This document shows, piece after piece, positions 34,536 to 42,702 of a stretch of 64,000 nt of DNA. Made by a program: the position numbers and the translations under genes. Where the stretch lies: NCBI RefSeq assembly GCF_049747295.1, contig NZ_JBMHJM010000001.1, forward strand, positions 3,968,001 through 4,032,000, written 5' to 3'. Origin of the DNA: Afipia sp049747295 (GTDB taxonomy: Bacteria > Pseudomonadota > Alphaproteobacteria > Rhizobiales > Xanthobacteraceae). The notes beneath the pieces are model-generated. The model saw nothing but the letters and a program-made list of their open reading frames with translations. It was not told the origin of the DNA and did no database searches. Within the stretch, counting starts at the first letter, position 1. Each line of letters opens with the position of its first letter.

Positions 34536-36005
34536 CTACAGCGTCTCAACCACGCGCGCGAGGCTGCGGATTCCGCGCCTGATGTCGGCGAGAGAGACGC
34601 CGGCGTAGCCCAGCACGACCCCGGCCTTTTTCGCGCGATCCTTCGTGCCAACAAACAGCGGGCTTATCGGATAGACGCCGATACCATTGGCACGCGCCGC
34701 GTCGATGAGTTCGGACTCCTTGCTCCGCGGCACCTTGTGCAGCCACAGCACGACGCTGAGCCCGGCGTCCGCGCCTGAAATGGCGACGTCGTCACCAAAA
34801 TTGTCTTTCACGGCTGCAAGCAGCGCCGACCTTCGTTCGCCATTGGAACGCCGGACGCGACGCACGTGACGTTCATACGCGCCCGACTCCAGCATGTCGG
34901 CCAGGGCTGATTGCGCGAGGGTGGACGTGTGCCGATCGGTCAGTCGTTTAGCTGTGGAAAATACCGTTGCCAAATGAGATGGGACAACCAGATAGCCTAG
35001 CCGAAATTGCGGTGAGAGCGTCTTCGAAAGCGTGCCGACGTAGATGACGACGTCCTCGCGGTCGAGCGATTGCAACGCCTCCACGGGTCGCGCGTCATAG
35101 CGGAACTCGGAATCGTAATCGTCCTCGATGATGTGAGCGCCGACTTGGGTGGCCCAGGTCAGCAGCGCCTGACGGCGGCTCACCGACATCACGCTGCCGA
35201 GCGGATATTGATGCGATGGCGTGACGTAAGCGAGCCGTCCTTTCCGCACATTTTCGAGAAGGTCGGTCCTCATCCCTTCGTGATCAACCGGGACAGGATG
35301 GAGTGTCGCGCCGACGGCTTCGAACACCTGTCGCGCGGCGGGATAGCCGGGGTTCTCGATCACAACGTCATCACGGGGATTGATGAAGACGCGTGCGCAA
35401 AGATCAAGCGCCTGTTGGGAGCCGCTGACGACGATGATCTGATCGGCCTCGCAGCGGATGCCGCGCACGCGAGAGAGATAACTTTGCAGTGCCTTGCGAA
35501 GCTCGGGAAGCCCGGATGGATCGCCGTAGCTTAGCCGTTGCTGTTTCTGCAGCAGCACGCGGGTAATGGCACGCTTCCACGGCAGTGTCGGAAAATCGTC
35601 CGGCGACAGGTCGCCGTACCTGAAATCGATGGCGGGTCGATCGCCGCTCAGATCGGCGGGCGGGAAGGTCAGCACGCGACGCCCGAACTCAGAAAGGTCG
35701 CGGGCTGCCGTGCGTGAGACCGTCGGCTTGATGCGCACGGGGGCGGGCGGGCGGAACGCCGCCGCGACGCGGGTCTTCGATCCCTGTCTGGATTCAAGAT
35801 AGCCCTCGGCGATGAGTTGATCGTAGGCGGCCGTAACCGTGGTGCGGGATACGCCGAGTTCGGCGGCGAGCGCTCTTGACGAAGGTAACGCGGCGCCGGG
35901 CGCATAGAGGCCCTTCGTGATTTGTGTCCGCAGGTTGCTGCAGATCTGTGCGCTCGGCGAACGCCCCTTCCGCTCGGTGACTTTCGGCGTAGCCAACTGG
36001 ACCAT
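34536..36005 (-). CDS. MocR/PdxR-family regulator (GntR helix-turn-helix + aminotransferase domain)
   Basis: A 489-residue MocR regulator. The GntR-type winged helix comes first (GLYAPGAALPSSRALAAELGVSRTTVTAAYDQLIAEGYL), followed by a class-I aminotransferase fold with the PLP lysine in VGTLSKTLSPQFRLGY. MocR proteins regulate vitamin B6, amine or amino-acid genes in response to PLP-linked ligands. The start at 36005 (MVQLATPKV) is preferred over 36212, which would run far into the MFS gene. It is divergent from the MFS gene at 36110. Confidence 0.9.
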   Translation of the reverse strand: MVQLATPKVTERKGRSPSAQICSNLRTQITKGLYAPGAALPSSRALAAELGVSRTTVTAAYDQLIAEGYLESRQGSKTRVAAAFRPPAPVRIKPTVSRTAARDLSEFGRRVLTFPPADLSGDRPAIDFRYGDLSPDDFPTLPWKRAITRVLLQKQQRLSYGDPSGLPELRKALQSYLSRVRGIRCEADQIIVVSGSQQALDLCARVFINPRDDVVIENPGYPAARQVFEAVGATLHPVPVDHEGMRTDLLENVRKGRLAYVTPSHQYPLGSVMSVSRRQALLTWATQVGAHIIEDDYDSEFRYDARPVEALQSLDREDVVIYVGTLSKTLSPQFRLGYLVVPSHLATVFSTAKRLTDRHTSTLAQSALADMLESGAYERHVRRVRRSNGERRSALLAAVKDNFGDDVAISGADAGLSVVLWLHKVPRSKESELIDAARANGIGVYPISPLFVGTKDRAKKAGVVLGYAGVSLADIRRGIRSLARVVETL

Positions 36006-36018
36006 CCAATTTGTCGGA

Positions 36019-36044
36019 AACTGGACGTATATTCTGGACCAGTT
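36019..36044. promoter_or_regulatory. candidate MocR operator
   Basis: Two direct copies of CTGGAC (36021-36026 and 36034-36039) lie inside a larger inverted repeat AACTGG...CCAGTT. Direct repeats are the usual MocR target. A TATATT sits between them. The site is in the 104-base gap between the MocR and MFS genes. Confidence 0.55.
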
Positions 36045-36109
36045 TTCGGGCAGTCTCCAGCCTGAAATCAGGATTCGCACAGCGACCAAGTCGCCCCCTC
36101 CGAGAAACG

Positions 36110-37363
36110 ATGTCCACGGTACTTCAGACCAAAACCACCAGCGGCGGCCGCATTTTCTATGGATGGTGGATCGTTTTCGGCTGCCTGCTTGTTGCCGTGG
36201 TGGGATGGTCACTGACCGTCTTCGGGATGGGCGTGTACATCCACGCGCTGTCTGAGCGGCCGGGCTTCTCCATCAGCCTGATCTCGACAGCGGTGACAGT
36301 GTCTTACCTCGTGAATGCGGTCTGCCTGATCAGCGTGGGAACGGCGACTACACGGCTGGGACCTAAACTCGTTTTCGCCGCCGGAGCCGGCATTCTCGCG
36401 CTCACCGTGCCCGCCTTGGCCTACTGCGAGCAGGCGTGGCAGGTCTTTCTCATCTTCGCCGTCATGGGCTTGGGGCGTGCGTGTCTGTCCACGACGTCCA
36501 TCAGCACGACACTGGCGCCATGGTTTGAGCGTCACCAGGGACGGGCCGTGTCCATGGCTCTGCTGGGCGCCAGCATCGGCGGAATGATCGGTACGCCTTT
36601 GCTGTTGGGCGGCATGACCGTGTTTGGTGAAAAGACGGCGTTCATTCTTGCCGGAGCATCGTCGCTGCTCGTTGTGCTGCCGGTTGTCCTTTTCGTCTTG
36701 AAGCGAACACCGCAGGAAATGGGGTTGTTGCCGGACGGCGAAGCACCTGCGACCGATCGCGCGACGAAAACGGAAGCGTTCTGGTCGCGAAAGGGCGCGA
36801 TGGCCACGCGACAGTTCTATTCGCAACTGATCGCGTTCGCCCTGAGCCTGATGGTTCAGATCGGTTTTCTGAGCCACCATGTATCCCTGGTGGCGCCGAA
36901 ACTCGGCGATCAGGGGGCATCCATTGCCGTCTCATCAGCTGCGCTCGCTGCGTTCATTGGCCGAATTGCGCTCGCCCGTTTTGCTGATCGCGTTGATCTG
37001 CGACTGACGACCGCCGGCGTTCTGCTGGTCGCGGCGGCGTCCCTCGCGGCTATGGCCATGACGTCGAGCGCGGAGGGGCTGCTCCTGACGAGTGTGTGTT
37101 ATGGGCTCACCATCGGAAATCTGACAACGCTCTCACCGATCATTGCGCGCCGCGAATTCGGTGCGGCGTCTTTCGGCGCGGTCTATGGCGTTGCGGCCTC
37201 GGTGATCGCCATTGCGACCGCCTTTGGCCCGGGTTTGTTCGGTATCCTTCGCGACACGTTCAACAGTTATGGACCGGCCTTGGTCGTCGCAGCGCTGCTG
37301 AACCTCGTCGCGGCCATCATCATCGTGTGGGGCGGACGAAAACCCCTTCCTTCGCCAAGCTGA
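36110..37363 (+). CDS. MFS transporter
   Basis: A 417-residue, 12-helix major facilitator. It begins RIFYGWWIVFGCLLVAVVGW, the form seen in OFA/monocarboxylate-type MFS proteins, and has the loop RTPQEMGLLPDGE and the second-half ARFADRVDLRLTTAGVLL. The ATG follows CCGAGAAACG. The divergent MocR regulator suggests the substrate is an amine, amino acid or B6-related compound. A PaiB-like gene follows after 39 bases. Confidence 0.9.
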   Translation: MSTVLQTKTTSGGRIFYGWWIVFGCLLVAVVGWSLTVFGMGVYIHALSERPGFSISLISTAVTVSYLVNAVCLISVGTATTRLGPKLVFAAGAGILALTVPALAYCEQAWQVFLIFAVMGLGRACLSTTSISTTLAPWFERHQGRAVSMALLGASIGGMIGTPLLLGGMTVFGEKTAFILAGASSLLVVLPVVLFVLKRTPQEMGLLPDGEAPATDRATKTEAFWSRKGAMATRQFYSQLIAFALSLMVQIGFLSHHVSLVAPKLGDQGASIAVSSAALAAFIGRIALARFADRVDLRLTTAGVLLVAAASLAAMAMTSSAEGLLLTSVCYGLTIGNLTTLSPIIARREFGAASFGAVYGVAASVIAIATAFGPGLFGILRDTFNSYGPALVVAALLNLVAAIIIVWGGRKPLPSPS

Positions 37364-37402
37364 ATAGCACGCGTCACGTTTGCCCAAGATCGGAGTTGCC
37401 TG

Positions 37403-38026
37403 ATGTACATTCCACCCGCGTTCAAGGACACCGAACTGGCGTCGATCCATGAGACGATCCGCGGAGCGCGCCTCGCCAATTTGGTTACGTCCACATCAAG
37501 CGGGCTGCTCTGCACGCCGCTTCCACTGTTGCTGGATGAGCGCGAAGGCGAACATGGCGTTCTCTATGGCCATGTGGCAAAGGCCAATCCGCAATGGAGG
37601 GAAGCATCGGTAGGCGAGGCGCTTGCGATCTTCAACGGACCCGACGCCTATGTCACGCCGTCCTGGTACGTCTCGAAGCGCGAGCACGGCAAAGTCGTGC
37701 CGACCTGGAATTATGCGGCCGTCCATGCGTATGGCCACGCTGAGTTCTTTGAAGATGCTGACAGGCTCTATGACGTAATCACGCGGCTCACGCACCTGTA
37801 CGAACACCCGCGCGCCGAGGCCTGGGCTGTGACCGATGCGCCGGCCGATTTCATCAAGGCGCAGCTTCGCGGCATCGTTGGCCTTCGCATGCCGATCTCG
37901 CGTATCGATGCGAAACGGAAGATGAGCCAGAATCGCAACGAAGCCGATCGGGCCGGCGTCGTTGCCGGGCTGGCTGAAAGCGATCGGGAATCCGACCGCG
38001 TCGTGTCAAAGATGATTCCGCTTTAG
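37403..38026 (+). CDS. PaiB-like FMN-binding negative transcriptional regulator
   Basis: A 207-residue protein of the PaiB family: MYIPPAFKDTELASIHETIR, LLLDEREGEHGVLYGHVAKANPQW, AYVTPSWYVSKREHGKVVPTWNYAAVHAYG. The fold is an FMN-binding split barrel; in Bacillus, PaiB accompanies the polyamine acetyltransferase PaiA. It probably shares a transcript with the MFS gene, and a GNAT enzyme lies nearby at 34077, which would fit polyamine handling. That link is inference. Confidence 0.9.
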   Translation: MYIPPAFKDTELASIHETIRGARLANLVTSTSSGLLCTPLPLLLDEREGEHGVLYGHVAKANPQWREASVGEALAIFNGPDAYVTPSWYVSKREHGKVVPTWNYAAVHAYGHAEFFEDADRLYDVITRLTHLYEHPRAEAWAVTDAPADFIKAQLRGIVGLRMPISRIDAKRKMSQNRNEADRAGVVAGLAESDRESDRVVSKMIPL

Positions 38027-38063
38027 GTTCTTGTTTGACGCGTTTTCTTCACGCGAACCTTGG

Positions 38064-38243
38064 TCACTCGAAAAACCTTTCGCGGTTCTCGCGGATCGTC
38101 CGCTTCGCAACATACCCGAGCTTGTCGGGATTGCGCGTGATGTAAATCGCGGAGACGCGGCCGTCCTCGATCTCGGGGGCGGCGGTCTGCAGCACGTCAT
38201 CGCGCTCGCGGCTGCCATAGCCGGGCGGGCCATCGATTCCCAT
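38064..38243 (-). pseudogene. C-terminal remnant of an ECF41-type sigma factor (SigJ-like)
   Basis: A 59-codon frame ends ...VLQTAAPEIEDGRVSAIYITRNPDKLGYVAK. The DGR(V/I)xAIYxxRNPDKL pattern is the SnoaL-like C-terminal extension of ECF41 sigma factors, including the NPDKL motif known to control their activity. The sigma-2 and sigma-4 regions are absent: similarity begins at about GIDGPPGYG and the cupin gene ends only 31 bases before that. There is no ribosome-binding site for the remnant. It sits where the full sigma gene usually stands, after an SDR and a cupin. It could still be a stable fragment, but a deletion remnant is more likely. Confidence 0.72.
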
Positions 38244-38273
38244 CGGGTGGATGAACTTTGTAGGACCTGCCGC

Positions 38274-38681
38274 TCACTTGGGGTAGGGCAGGACCAGGTC
38301 CTTTTCCTCGGTGTTGACCACGAACACGGCGAGCAGCTTCGCGGGCTCGGTCGTGCTGGCGTTCTCGCTGACGGCGTGGCGGTCGCCGGGATTTTCGGAG
38401 AAGTTCTGTCCCGCCTTGTAGGTCGTCACCGGCCCGTCATTGACCTGGCTGCGGATCGCGCCTTCCAGCACGGTGGCGTAGATGAAGGCGGAGCTTGGGT
38501 GAGTGTGCGCGGCGGACGATCCACCGGGCGGATACTCCACCAGCACGCCTTTGATGCTCTTGCCGGGAACGTTCGGCAGGGGGTGGTCGAACACGAGCGT
38601 CACCTTGGACTTGTCGTCGTGCGCCGACGCGGGACTTGCCAACACGGCGACGAACGCGAGTGCGCAAAGAAGTTTTCTCAT
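38274..38681 (-). CDS. exported cupin-domain protein
   Basis: A 135-residue protein with a signal peptide (residues 1-20, ending SASA or SA) and a single cupin domain: VEYPPGGSSAAHTHPSSAFIYATVLEGAIRSQV with the metal-binding HTH, then AGQNFSENPGDRHAVSENAS with a third His. It is probably a periplasmic metal-binding protein. It lies 29 bases downstream of the NmrA-like SDR gene and shares the ECF41 promoter with it. Confidence 0.88.
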   Translation of the reverse strand: MRKLLCALAFVAVLASPASAHDDKSKVTLVFDHPLPNVPGKSIKGVLVEYPPGGSSAAHTHPSSAFIYATVLEGAIRSQVNDGPVTTYKAGQNFSENPGDRHAVSENASTTEPAKLLAVFVVNTEEKDLVLPYPK

Positions 38682-38710
38682 GATGCTGCTCTCCAGGGGA
38701 TGAGTTGATG

Positions 38711-39472
38711 TCAGGCGGTTTTCAGTTGCGGCCTCAGCCAGTCCTCGAAGCGGATGGTGCCGAGACGCGGGTTGTTGTCCGACACCAGCGAGCCGTCGTT
38801 CAGCAGCGCGCCGAAATAGCGCGCCTGATCGTCCGCCACGACCTTGCGGGTGTCGCCGGTGGCGGCGAGATAGCGCGCCACCAGATCGCTGAGCCGCACG
38901 CGCTCGGGACCTGCGATTTCGATGGTGCCGTTCACGGGCGCATTCAGCGCAACGTCAGCCATGATCTTCGCAACGTCGTCCGAGCTGATCGGCTGCACGT
39001 GAGCCGGCGATAGCCGGACCGTGTTGCCCTCTGCGCCGGACTGCGCGATGCCGTCGAGGAATTCGAAGAACTGTGTGGATTGCACGATGGTGTAAGGAAT
39101 GCCGCTGCCCTTGATCAGCTTTTCCTGTGCGAGCTTGGCGCGGAGATAGCCGCTGTCCGGCACGCGTTCGGTGCCGACCACGGAGAGAGCGATATGATGC
39201 TGCGCGCCCGCAGTGCGTTCTGCCGCGAGCAGGTTGCGGCCGGACGTCTCGAAAAACTCCAGCACCGCCTTGTCTTCAAATGACGGTGAGTTCGCGAGAT
39301 CGATCACCACCTGTGCGCCCTTGAGCGCGTTGTCCAGTCCTTCTCCGGTGATGGTATTGATGCCGAGCTTGGGGGAGGCGGCGACCACTTCATGGCCTGC
39401 ATTTCGCAGGATTTTAACGGTCTTGGATCCGATAAGTCCCGTGCCGCCGATAATGACGATTTTCATGGCCAT
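38711..39472 (-). CDS. NmrA-like SDR/NAD(P)H-binding protein
   Basis: A 253-residue atypical SDR with the cofactor motif GGTGLIGSKT near the start, QVVIDLANSPSFEDKA, and a C-terminal substrate region (GPERVRLSDLVARYLAATGD). It resembles NmrA/YtfG-type NAD(P)H-binding proteins and lacks a classical YxxxK. The ATG at 39472 or 39466 follows AGGACC. ECF41 sigma factors are typically linked to carboxymuconolactone decarboxylases, oxidoreductases or epimerases (COE genes); this gene fits that role and lies behind a perfect ECF41 promoter. Confidence 0.88.
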   Translation of the reverse strand: MAMKIVIIGGTGLIGSKTVKILRNAGHEVVAASPKLGINTITGEGLDNALKGAQVVIDLANSPSFEDKAVLEFFETSGRNLLAAERTAGAQHHIALSVVGTERVPDSGYLRAKLAQEKLIKGSGIPYTIVQSTQFFEFLDGIAQSGAEGNTVRLSPAHVQPISSDDVAKIMADVALNAPVNGTIEIAGPERVRLSDLVARYLAATGDTRKVVADDQARYFGALLNDGSLVSDNNPRLGTIRFEDWLRPQLKTA

Positions 39473-39539
39473 GGTCCTGTTCTCTGATAGACAGCGCCGG
39501 CTTCCGGGATACCCCATCGGCGTGCGCGTTCGATATCAG

Positions 39540-39566
39540 GACGAGACTACCAGCGCCCCTGTGACA
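39540..39566 (-). promoter_or_regulatory. ECF41-type promoter
   Basis: On the minus strand TGTCACA (39560-39566) and CGTC (39540-39543) are separated by exactly 16 bases, identical to the reported ECF41 consensus TGTCACA-N16-CGTC. It lies 68 bases upstream of the SDR gene and points at the SDR-cupin-sigma remnant unit. Confidence 0.8.
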
Positions 39567-39695
39567 TGGCCGCTCGTAAAAATTGAAAATATTTTGGGGG
39601 TGTTATTTTACCGGAGGGGAAGCAGCCCCTCCCGTAGGTCACTCGAATGGAGTATCAATCTCTTGGACGCGCGGGCGGTGACCGTTTGAGAAGAA

Positions 39696-40070
39696 ATGAC
39701 GCAAGCCGACTACAATAAGCCAGGTATGAAGGTCTTCTGGTCAATCCTGCTGTTTGTAATCATTGCAACTGCCGCGATATTCGTGGTGTCCCTTGTTGTT
39801 GACTGGATGTTGCCCCGTGGTGGTGTGATCCTTCCCTGGTTACTGGTCCCTTTTTTTCCTGTGGTCGTTGCCTGCTGGAAAGGGACAGGCCCTTGGATCG
39901 CTTGGGTGATCGTGTTCAGTTTTTTCAGTTTGGTGGGCGTTTTCGTCTCGATCCTGTCGCTCACGTGGGGGAATGCGCCAGCGTCATTCACAACGACGGT
40001 AGTGCTGTGGTCCATAGCCTGGCTATTTGTGGTTCCTACAGTCAGGGAAAAACTTTCGAAAAAGGCTTAG
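39696..40070 (+). CDS. hypothetical four-helix membrane protein
   Basis: A 124-residue protein with four hydrophobic helices (FWSILLFVIIATAAIFVVSLVVDW, GVILPWLLVPFFPVVVACW, WIAWVIVFSFFSLVGVFVSIL, TVVLWSIAWLFVVPTV). The ATG at 39696 follows GAGAAG; the ATG ten codons in is possible. The base composition is less GC-rich than its neighbours, which suggests later acquisition. The family is not recognised. Confidence 0.6.
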   Translation: MTQADYNKPGMKVFWSILLFVIIATAAIFVVSLVVDWMLPRGGVILPWLLVPFFPVVVACWKGTGPWIAWVIVFSFFSLVGVFVSILSLTWGNAPASFTTTVVLWSIAWLFVVPTVREKLSKKA

Positions 40071-40096
40071 CGCAGCTCAGGCTCATGAGCCGGGCC

Positions 40097-40732
40097 TCAG
40101 CGCAACCGCCCCGCCCAAGCCTTCACCGTATCGCCCAAAGTCTTCAGGTGATCGGCCACTGAGAATCCGGAGATTTTCTTCCGCGGCTTGAGGTCATGAT
40201 CGCCATCCTGCAGCCAGAGAAAGTCGATGCTCTCTGAAAGCTTGTAAGACGAGACTTCATGACGAGTGCCGAACGGATCGCGCGTGCCTTGCACGATCAG
40301 CGTGGGTGTTGTGAGGCCGGCGAGATGTTCGGTGCGTAACTGTTCGGGTTTCTCCGGTGGATGAAACGGATAGCCAAGACACAAGAGCCCTGTGATCCGT
40401 TTCGCTGCGTAAAGCTCGTCCGCGATCATGCTGGCGACGCGCCCGCCCATGGATTTGCCGCCGATGATGAGCGGTCCCTTCGCGCCGAGCGCGTCGATGG
40501 CGGCGATGTATTCCGGCATCAGCTTGTCCGCGCGCGGCGGCGGCTTGCGCTCATTCGAGGTGCGGCGGCGGGCCATGTAGTCGAACTCGAAGCGGGCGAC
40601 GCGAAAGCCTGCATCTGCCAATGTCTTCGCCAGCGCTGTCATCGCAGCCGAATCCATCGCCGCGCCGGCACCATGCGCGAGCAGGATGGTGGCAAGGGCC
40701 TGTTCAGGCCCGTCGAACAGAAATGTCGTCAT
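40097..40732 (-). CDS. alpha/beta hydrolase, Tex30/KANL3-like
   Basis: A 211-residue hydrolase-fold protein: ATILLAHGAGAAMDSAAM near the start, GGKSMGGRVASMIADEL with the nucleophile Ser, TLIVQGTRDPFG with the Asp region and WLQDGDHDLKPRK with the His. It matches the small bacterial branch of the KANL3/Tex30-type hydrolase family. The substrate is not known. It converges with the membrane gene at 39696. Confidence 0.87.
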   Translation of the reverse strand: MTTFLFDGPEQALATILLAHGAGAAMDSAAMTALAKTLADAGFRVARFEFDYMARRRTSNERKPPPRADKLMPEYIAAIDALGAKGPLIIGGKSMGGRVASMIADELYAAKRITGLLCLGYPFHPPEKPEQLRTEHLAGLTTPTLIVQGTRDPFGTRHEVSSYKLSESIDFLWLQDGDHDLKPRKKISGFSVADHLKTLGDTVKAWAGRLR

Positions 40733-40819
40733 GCGCGTCCCGATCTTTCACGTAGCGCGCATTGTAAGGGATTTCCAGTTGATTCTATATTCAATCGGGA
40801 GGCTTATGCGCGGCGATTG

Positions 40820-41137
40820 TCACCGTTCTGAGTCTCGTGCCAAATCGAGGCAGATCTGCAATTCGACGTAGCTCGGTGTGTCGTCGGTCATGGTGTCCGC
40901 GATGCAGCTGGCTCTGTCGGATGCGTTGAACTGCGACCATTCCTTTTCCAGTTGCTGCTTTGCCTGCGTCTCGTCTGCGATGCACTTCTCAATCGGCTGA
41001 GCCAGATTGGTGTCTTCGGCCGCTTCGCGGTCGAGCTCGCAGCTTCGCTCAATGTTGAACTTTGGAACGCCGTCAGCGACCGGGATGGCGAGCTGTGCAC
41101 CGACAACGCGAATAAGTATTAAAAAGGGAATCATCAT
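40820..41137 (-). CDS. small exported protein, Cys-containing
   Basis: A 105-residue protein starting at the ATG after GGGAGGCAACG. Residues 1-17 form a signal peptide (MIPFLILIRVVGAQLA). The mature part is helical and charged with conserved-looking Cys residues (IERSCELDREAA, IEKCIADETQAK, ASCIADTMTDD, LQICLDLARD), suggesting disulfides in the periplasm. I recall comparable small proteins in Bradyrhizobium without assigned function. Confidence 0.65.
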   Translation of the reverse strand: MMIPFLILIRVVGAQLAIPVADGVPKFNIERSCELDREAAEDTNLAQPIEKCIADETQAKQQLEKEWSQFNASDRASCIADTMTDDTPSYVELQICLDLARDSER

Positions 41138-41328
41138 CGTTGCCTCCCTGCCGCGGTCGACATCGAGCGTATGGCCCACGACGAGCGCCACGCTGCATCA
41201 AAGATGATTAAAAGACGTGGGCAGTGGACCAGCCCAGCACCCAGTTATTCAGATTCCCATTCTAGCACGGAATATCTAACTGCGACATGATGTAACTAGC
41301 TCAAACGAGGTAGCCATTGCGTGTTGTT

Positions 41329-42603
41329 TCAGTTTGATGATGCCGGAGCCGCAGGGTTTGCTCCGGAGCATGTCACCGCAGGTCGCGCGGATTCCCGCCA
41401 TGCGCTCATTGCCCAGACCATTAGCGCCAGGGCACTGAATCCCGCGCCCAGCAGCGAGACACCGCGCCATCCGGCATAGGCGAAGGCGGCGGTCGAGGCG
41501 ATGGCGCCCACGGCGCTGCCGACCGAGTAGAAGCACATGTAGCCACCCACAAGGCGGCTGCGCGCGTTCGGATAAATCGCGAAGATGATGCTCTGGTTGG
41601 TGACGTGAACAGCTTGAACAGCAAAATCGAGCAGCACAATGCCTGCGATGAGCGCCGGGATCGATTGCGGAAGCAGGGCGATCAATCCCCATGATGCGAG
41701 CAGGATCGTGAGCGCGACGCTTGTGGTGCGTCCACCCAGCCCCTTGTCCGCCAGCGTACCGGCGCCCGCTGCCGCCGTCGCGCCTGCCATGCCGATCAAG
41801 CCGAACAGGCCGATCTGTGTATGTGTCATCGCATAAGGCCCTGTGCTGAGCGGCAGAACAAGGCTGGTCCACAACGTGCTGAACGCCGCAAAGATCAAGA
41901 GCGCGAGAATGCCGCGCAGGCGTACGATGCGATCGTTCAGGAACGGCGCAGGGATGGAGCGAACAACCGACCAGTAATTCGAGCGATCGTGCCGCGGGCG
42001 GTGGTGAGGCAAGACGCGGAACAGCGTGATGGCCATGATGAACGTCATGGCTGCCGATGCGAGATAAACGGAACGCCAACCACCGAGATCGGCGATGACA
42101 CCCGACACGAAGCGCGCGGCGAGAATGCCGATGACGATACCGCTGGTGACGAGCCCGACAGCCTTGCCGCGCTCATTGGGAGCGGACAGCGTGGCAGCAA
42201 AGGCGACAAGCACCTGTACGATTACGGCGAAGAAGCCGACCGTAAACATGCCCGCAAGAAGGACGCGCTCGCTCGGCGCCGTTGCGACCACAACCAGCGC
42301 CACAACCGAGAGGATGCTTTGTCCGACCGCGACGCGGCGGGGATCGATCAGATCGCCCAGCGGCACGGCGAGAACGAGACCGAGCGCGTAACCGATCTGC
42401 GTCAGCGTGACGACGAGGCCGGCGGATGCGAGAGGCAGAGCGAGATCCCGCGCCATCAGGTCCAGCAACGGTTGCGCGTAATAGATGTTGGCAACGCTGA
42501 GGCCGCTGGCAACAGCCAGGATCAGGATCGTCCTCATCGACAACCGGTGTGTCACTGGAGTCGTGGTGTCGTGCGGCTGTGTCGAGGTCGCATCCGGTCT
42601 CAT
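41329..42603 (-). CDS. MFS transporter (YnfM/arabinose-efflux-like), probable HxlR target
   Basis: A 424-residue, 12-helix MFS protein with the first-loop signature LGDLIDPRRVAVGQSIL and the typical LSVANIYYAQPLLDLMARDL start seen in Bcr/arabinose-efflux-type permeases. The ATG at 42603 follows AAGGAACG; the open frame extends to a TTG at 42621. The divergent HxlR regulator and a 31-base palindrome in the gap mark it as an inducible, probably drug- or aldehyde-responsive exporter. Confidence 0.9.
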   Translation of the reverse strand: MRPDATSTQPHDTTTPVTHRLSMRTILILAVASGLSVANIYYAQPLLDLMARDLALPLASAGLVVTLTQIGYALGLVLAVPLGDLIDPRRVAVGQSILSVVALVVVATAPSERVLLAGMFTVGFFAVIVQVLVAFAATLSAPNERGKAVGLVTSGIVIGILAARFVSGVIADLGGWRSVYLASAAMTFIMAITLFRVLPHHRPRHDRSNYWSVVRSIPAPFLNDRIVRLRGILALLIFAAFSTLWTSLVLPLSTGPYAMTHTQIGLFGLIGMAGATAAAGAGTLADKGLGGRTTSVALTILLASWGLIALLPQSIPALIAGIVLLDFAVQAVHVTNQSIIFAIYPNARSRLVGGYMCFYSVGSAVGAIASTAAFAYAGWRGVSLLGAGFSALALMVWAMSAWRESARPAVTCSGANPAAPASSN

Positions 42604-42616
42604 CGCATCGTTCCTT

Positions 42617-42647
42617 ATCAAGTGGTCTTAAGATAAGACCACTTGAT
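42617..42647. promoter_or_regulatory. HxlR operator 1: 14-base perfect inverted repeat
   Basis: ATCAAGTGGTCTTA-N3-TAAGACCACTTGAT is a perfect 31-base palindrome in the gap between the MFS and HxlR genes. It overlaps the -35 of the HxlR promoter and ends 14 bases before the MFS ATG. Confidence 0.75.
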
Positions 42648-42671
42648 TGATGGTCATTCTAGTTCTAATTT
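42643..42671 (+). promoter_or_regulatory. promoter of the HxlR gene
   Basis: TTGATT (42643-42648) and TAATTT (42666-42671) lie 17 bases apart. The two palindromes overlap the -35 and -10 elements respectively. Confidence 0.55.
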
Positions 42672-42676
42672 AGAAC
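42662..42676. promoter_or_regulatory. HxlR operator 2 candidate
   Basis: GTTCTAA-T-TTAGAAC is a perfect 15-base palindrome over the -10 of the HxlR promoter. Its sequence differs from operator 1, so it may serve another regulator. Confidence 0.5.
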
Positions 42677-42702
42677 CAGATTGACGAATGGAGCGGAGCG
42701 CC

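Noticed and set aside
38031..38708. A 225-codon open frame on the plus strand
   Set aside because: It is antisense to the cupin gene and the sigma-factor remnant.
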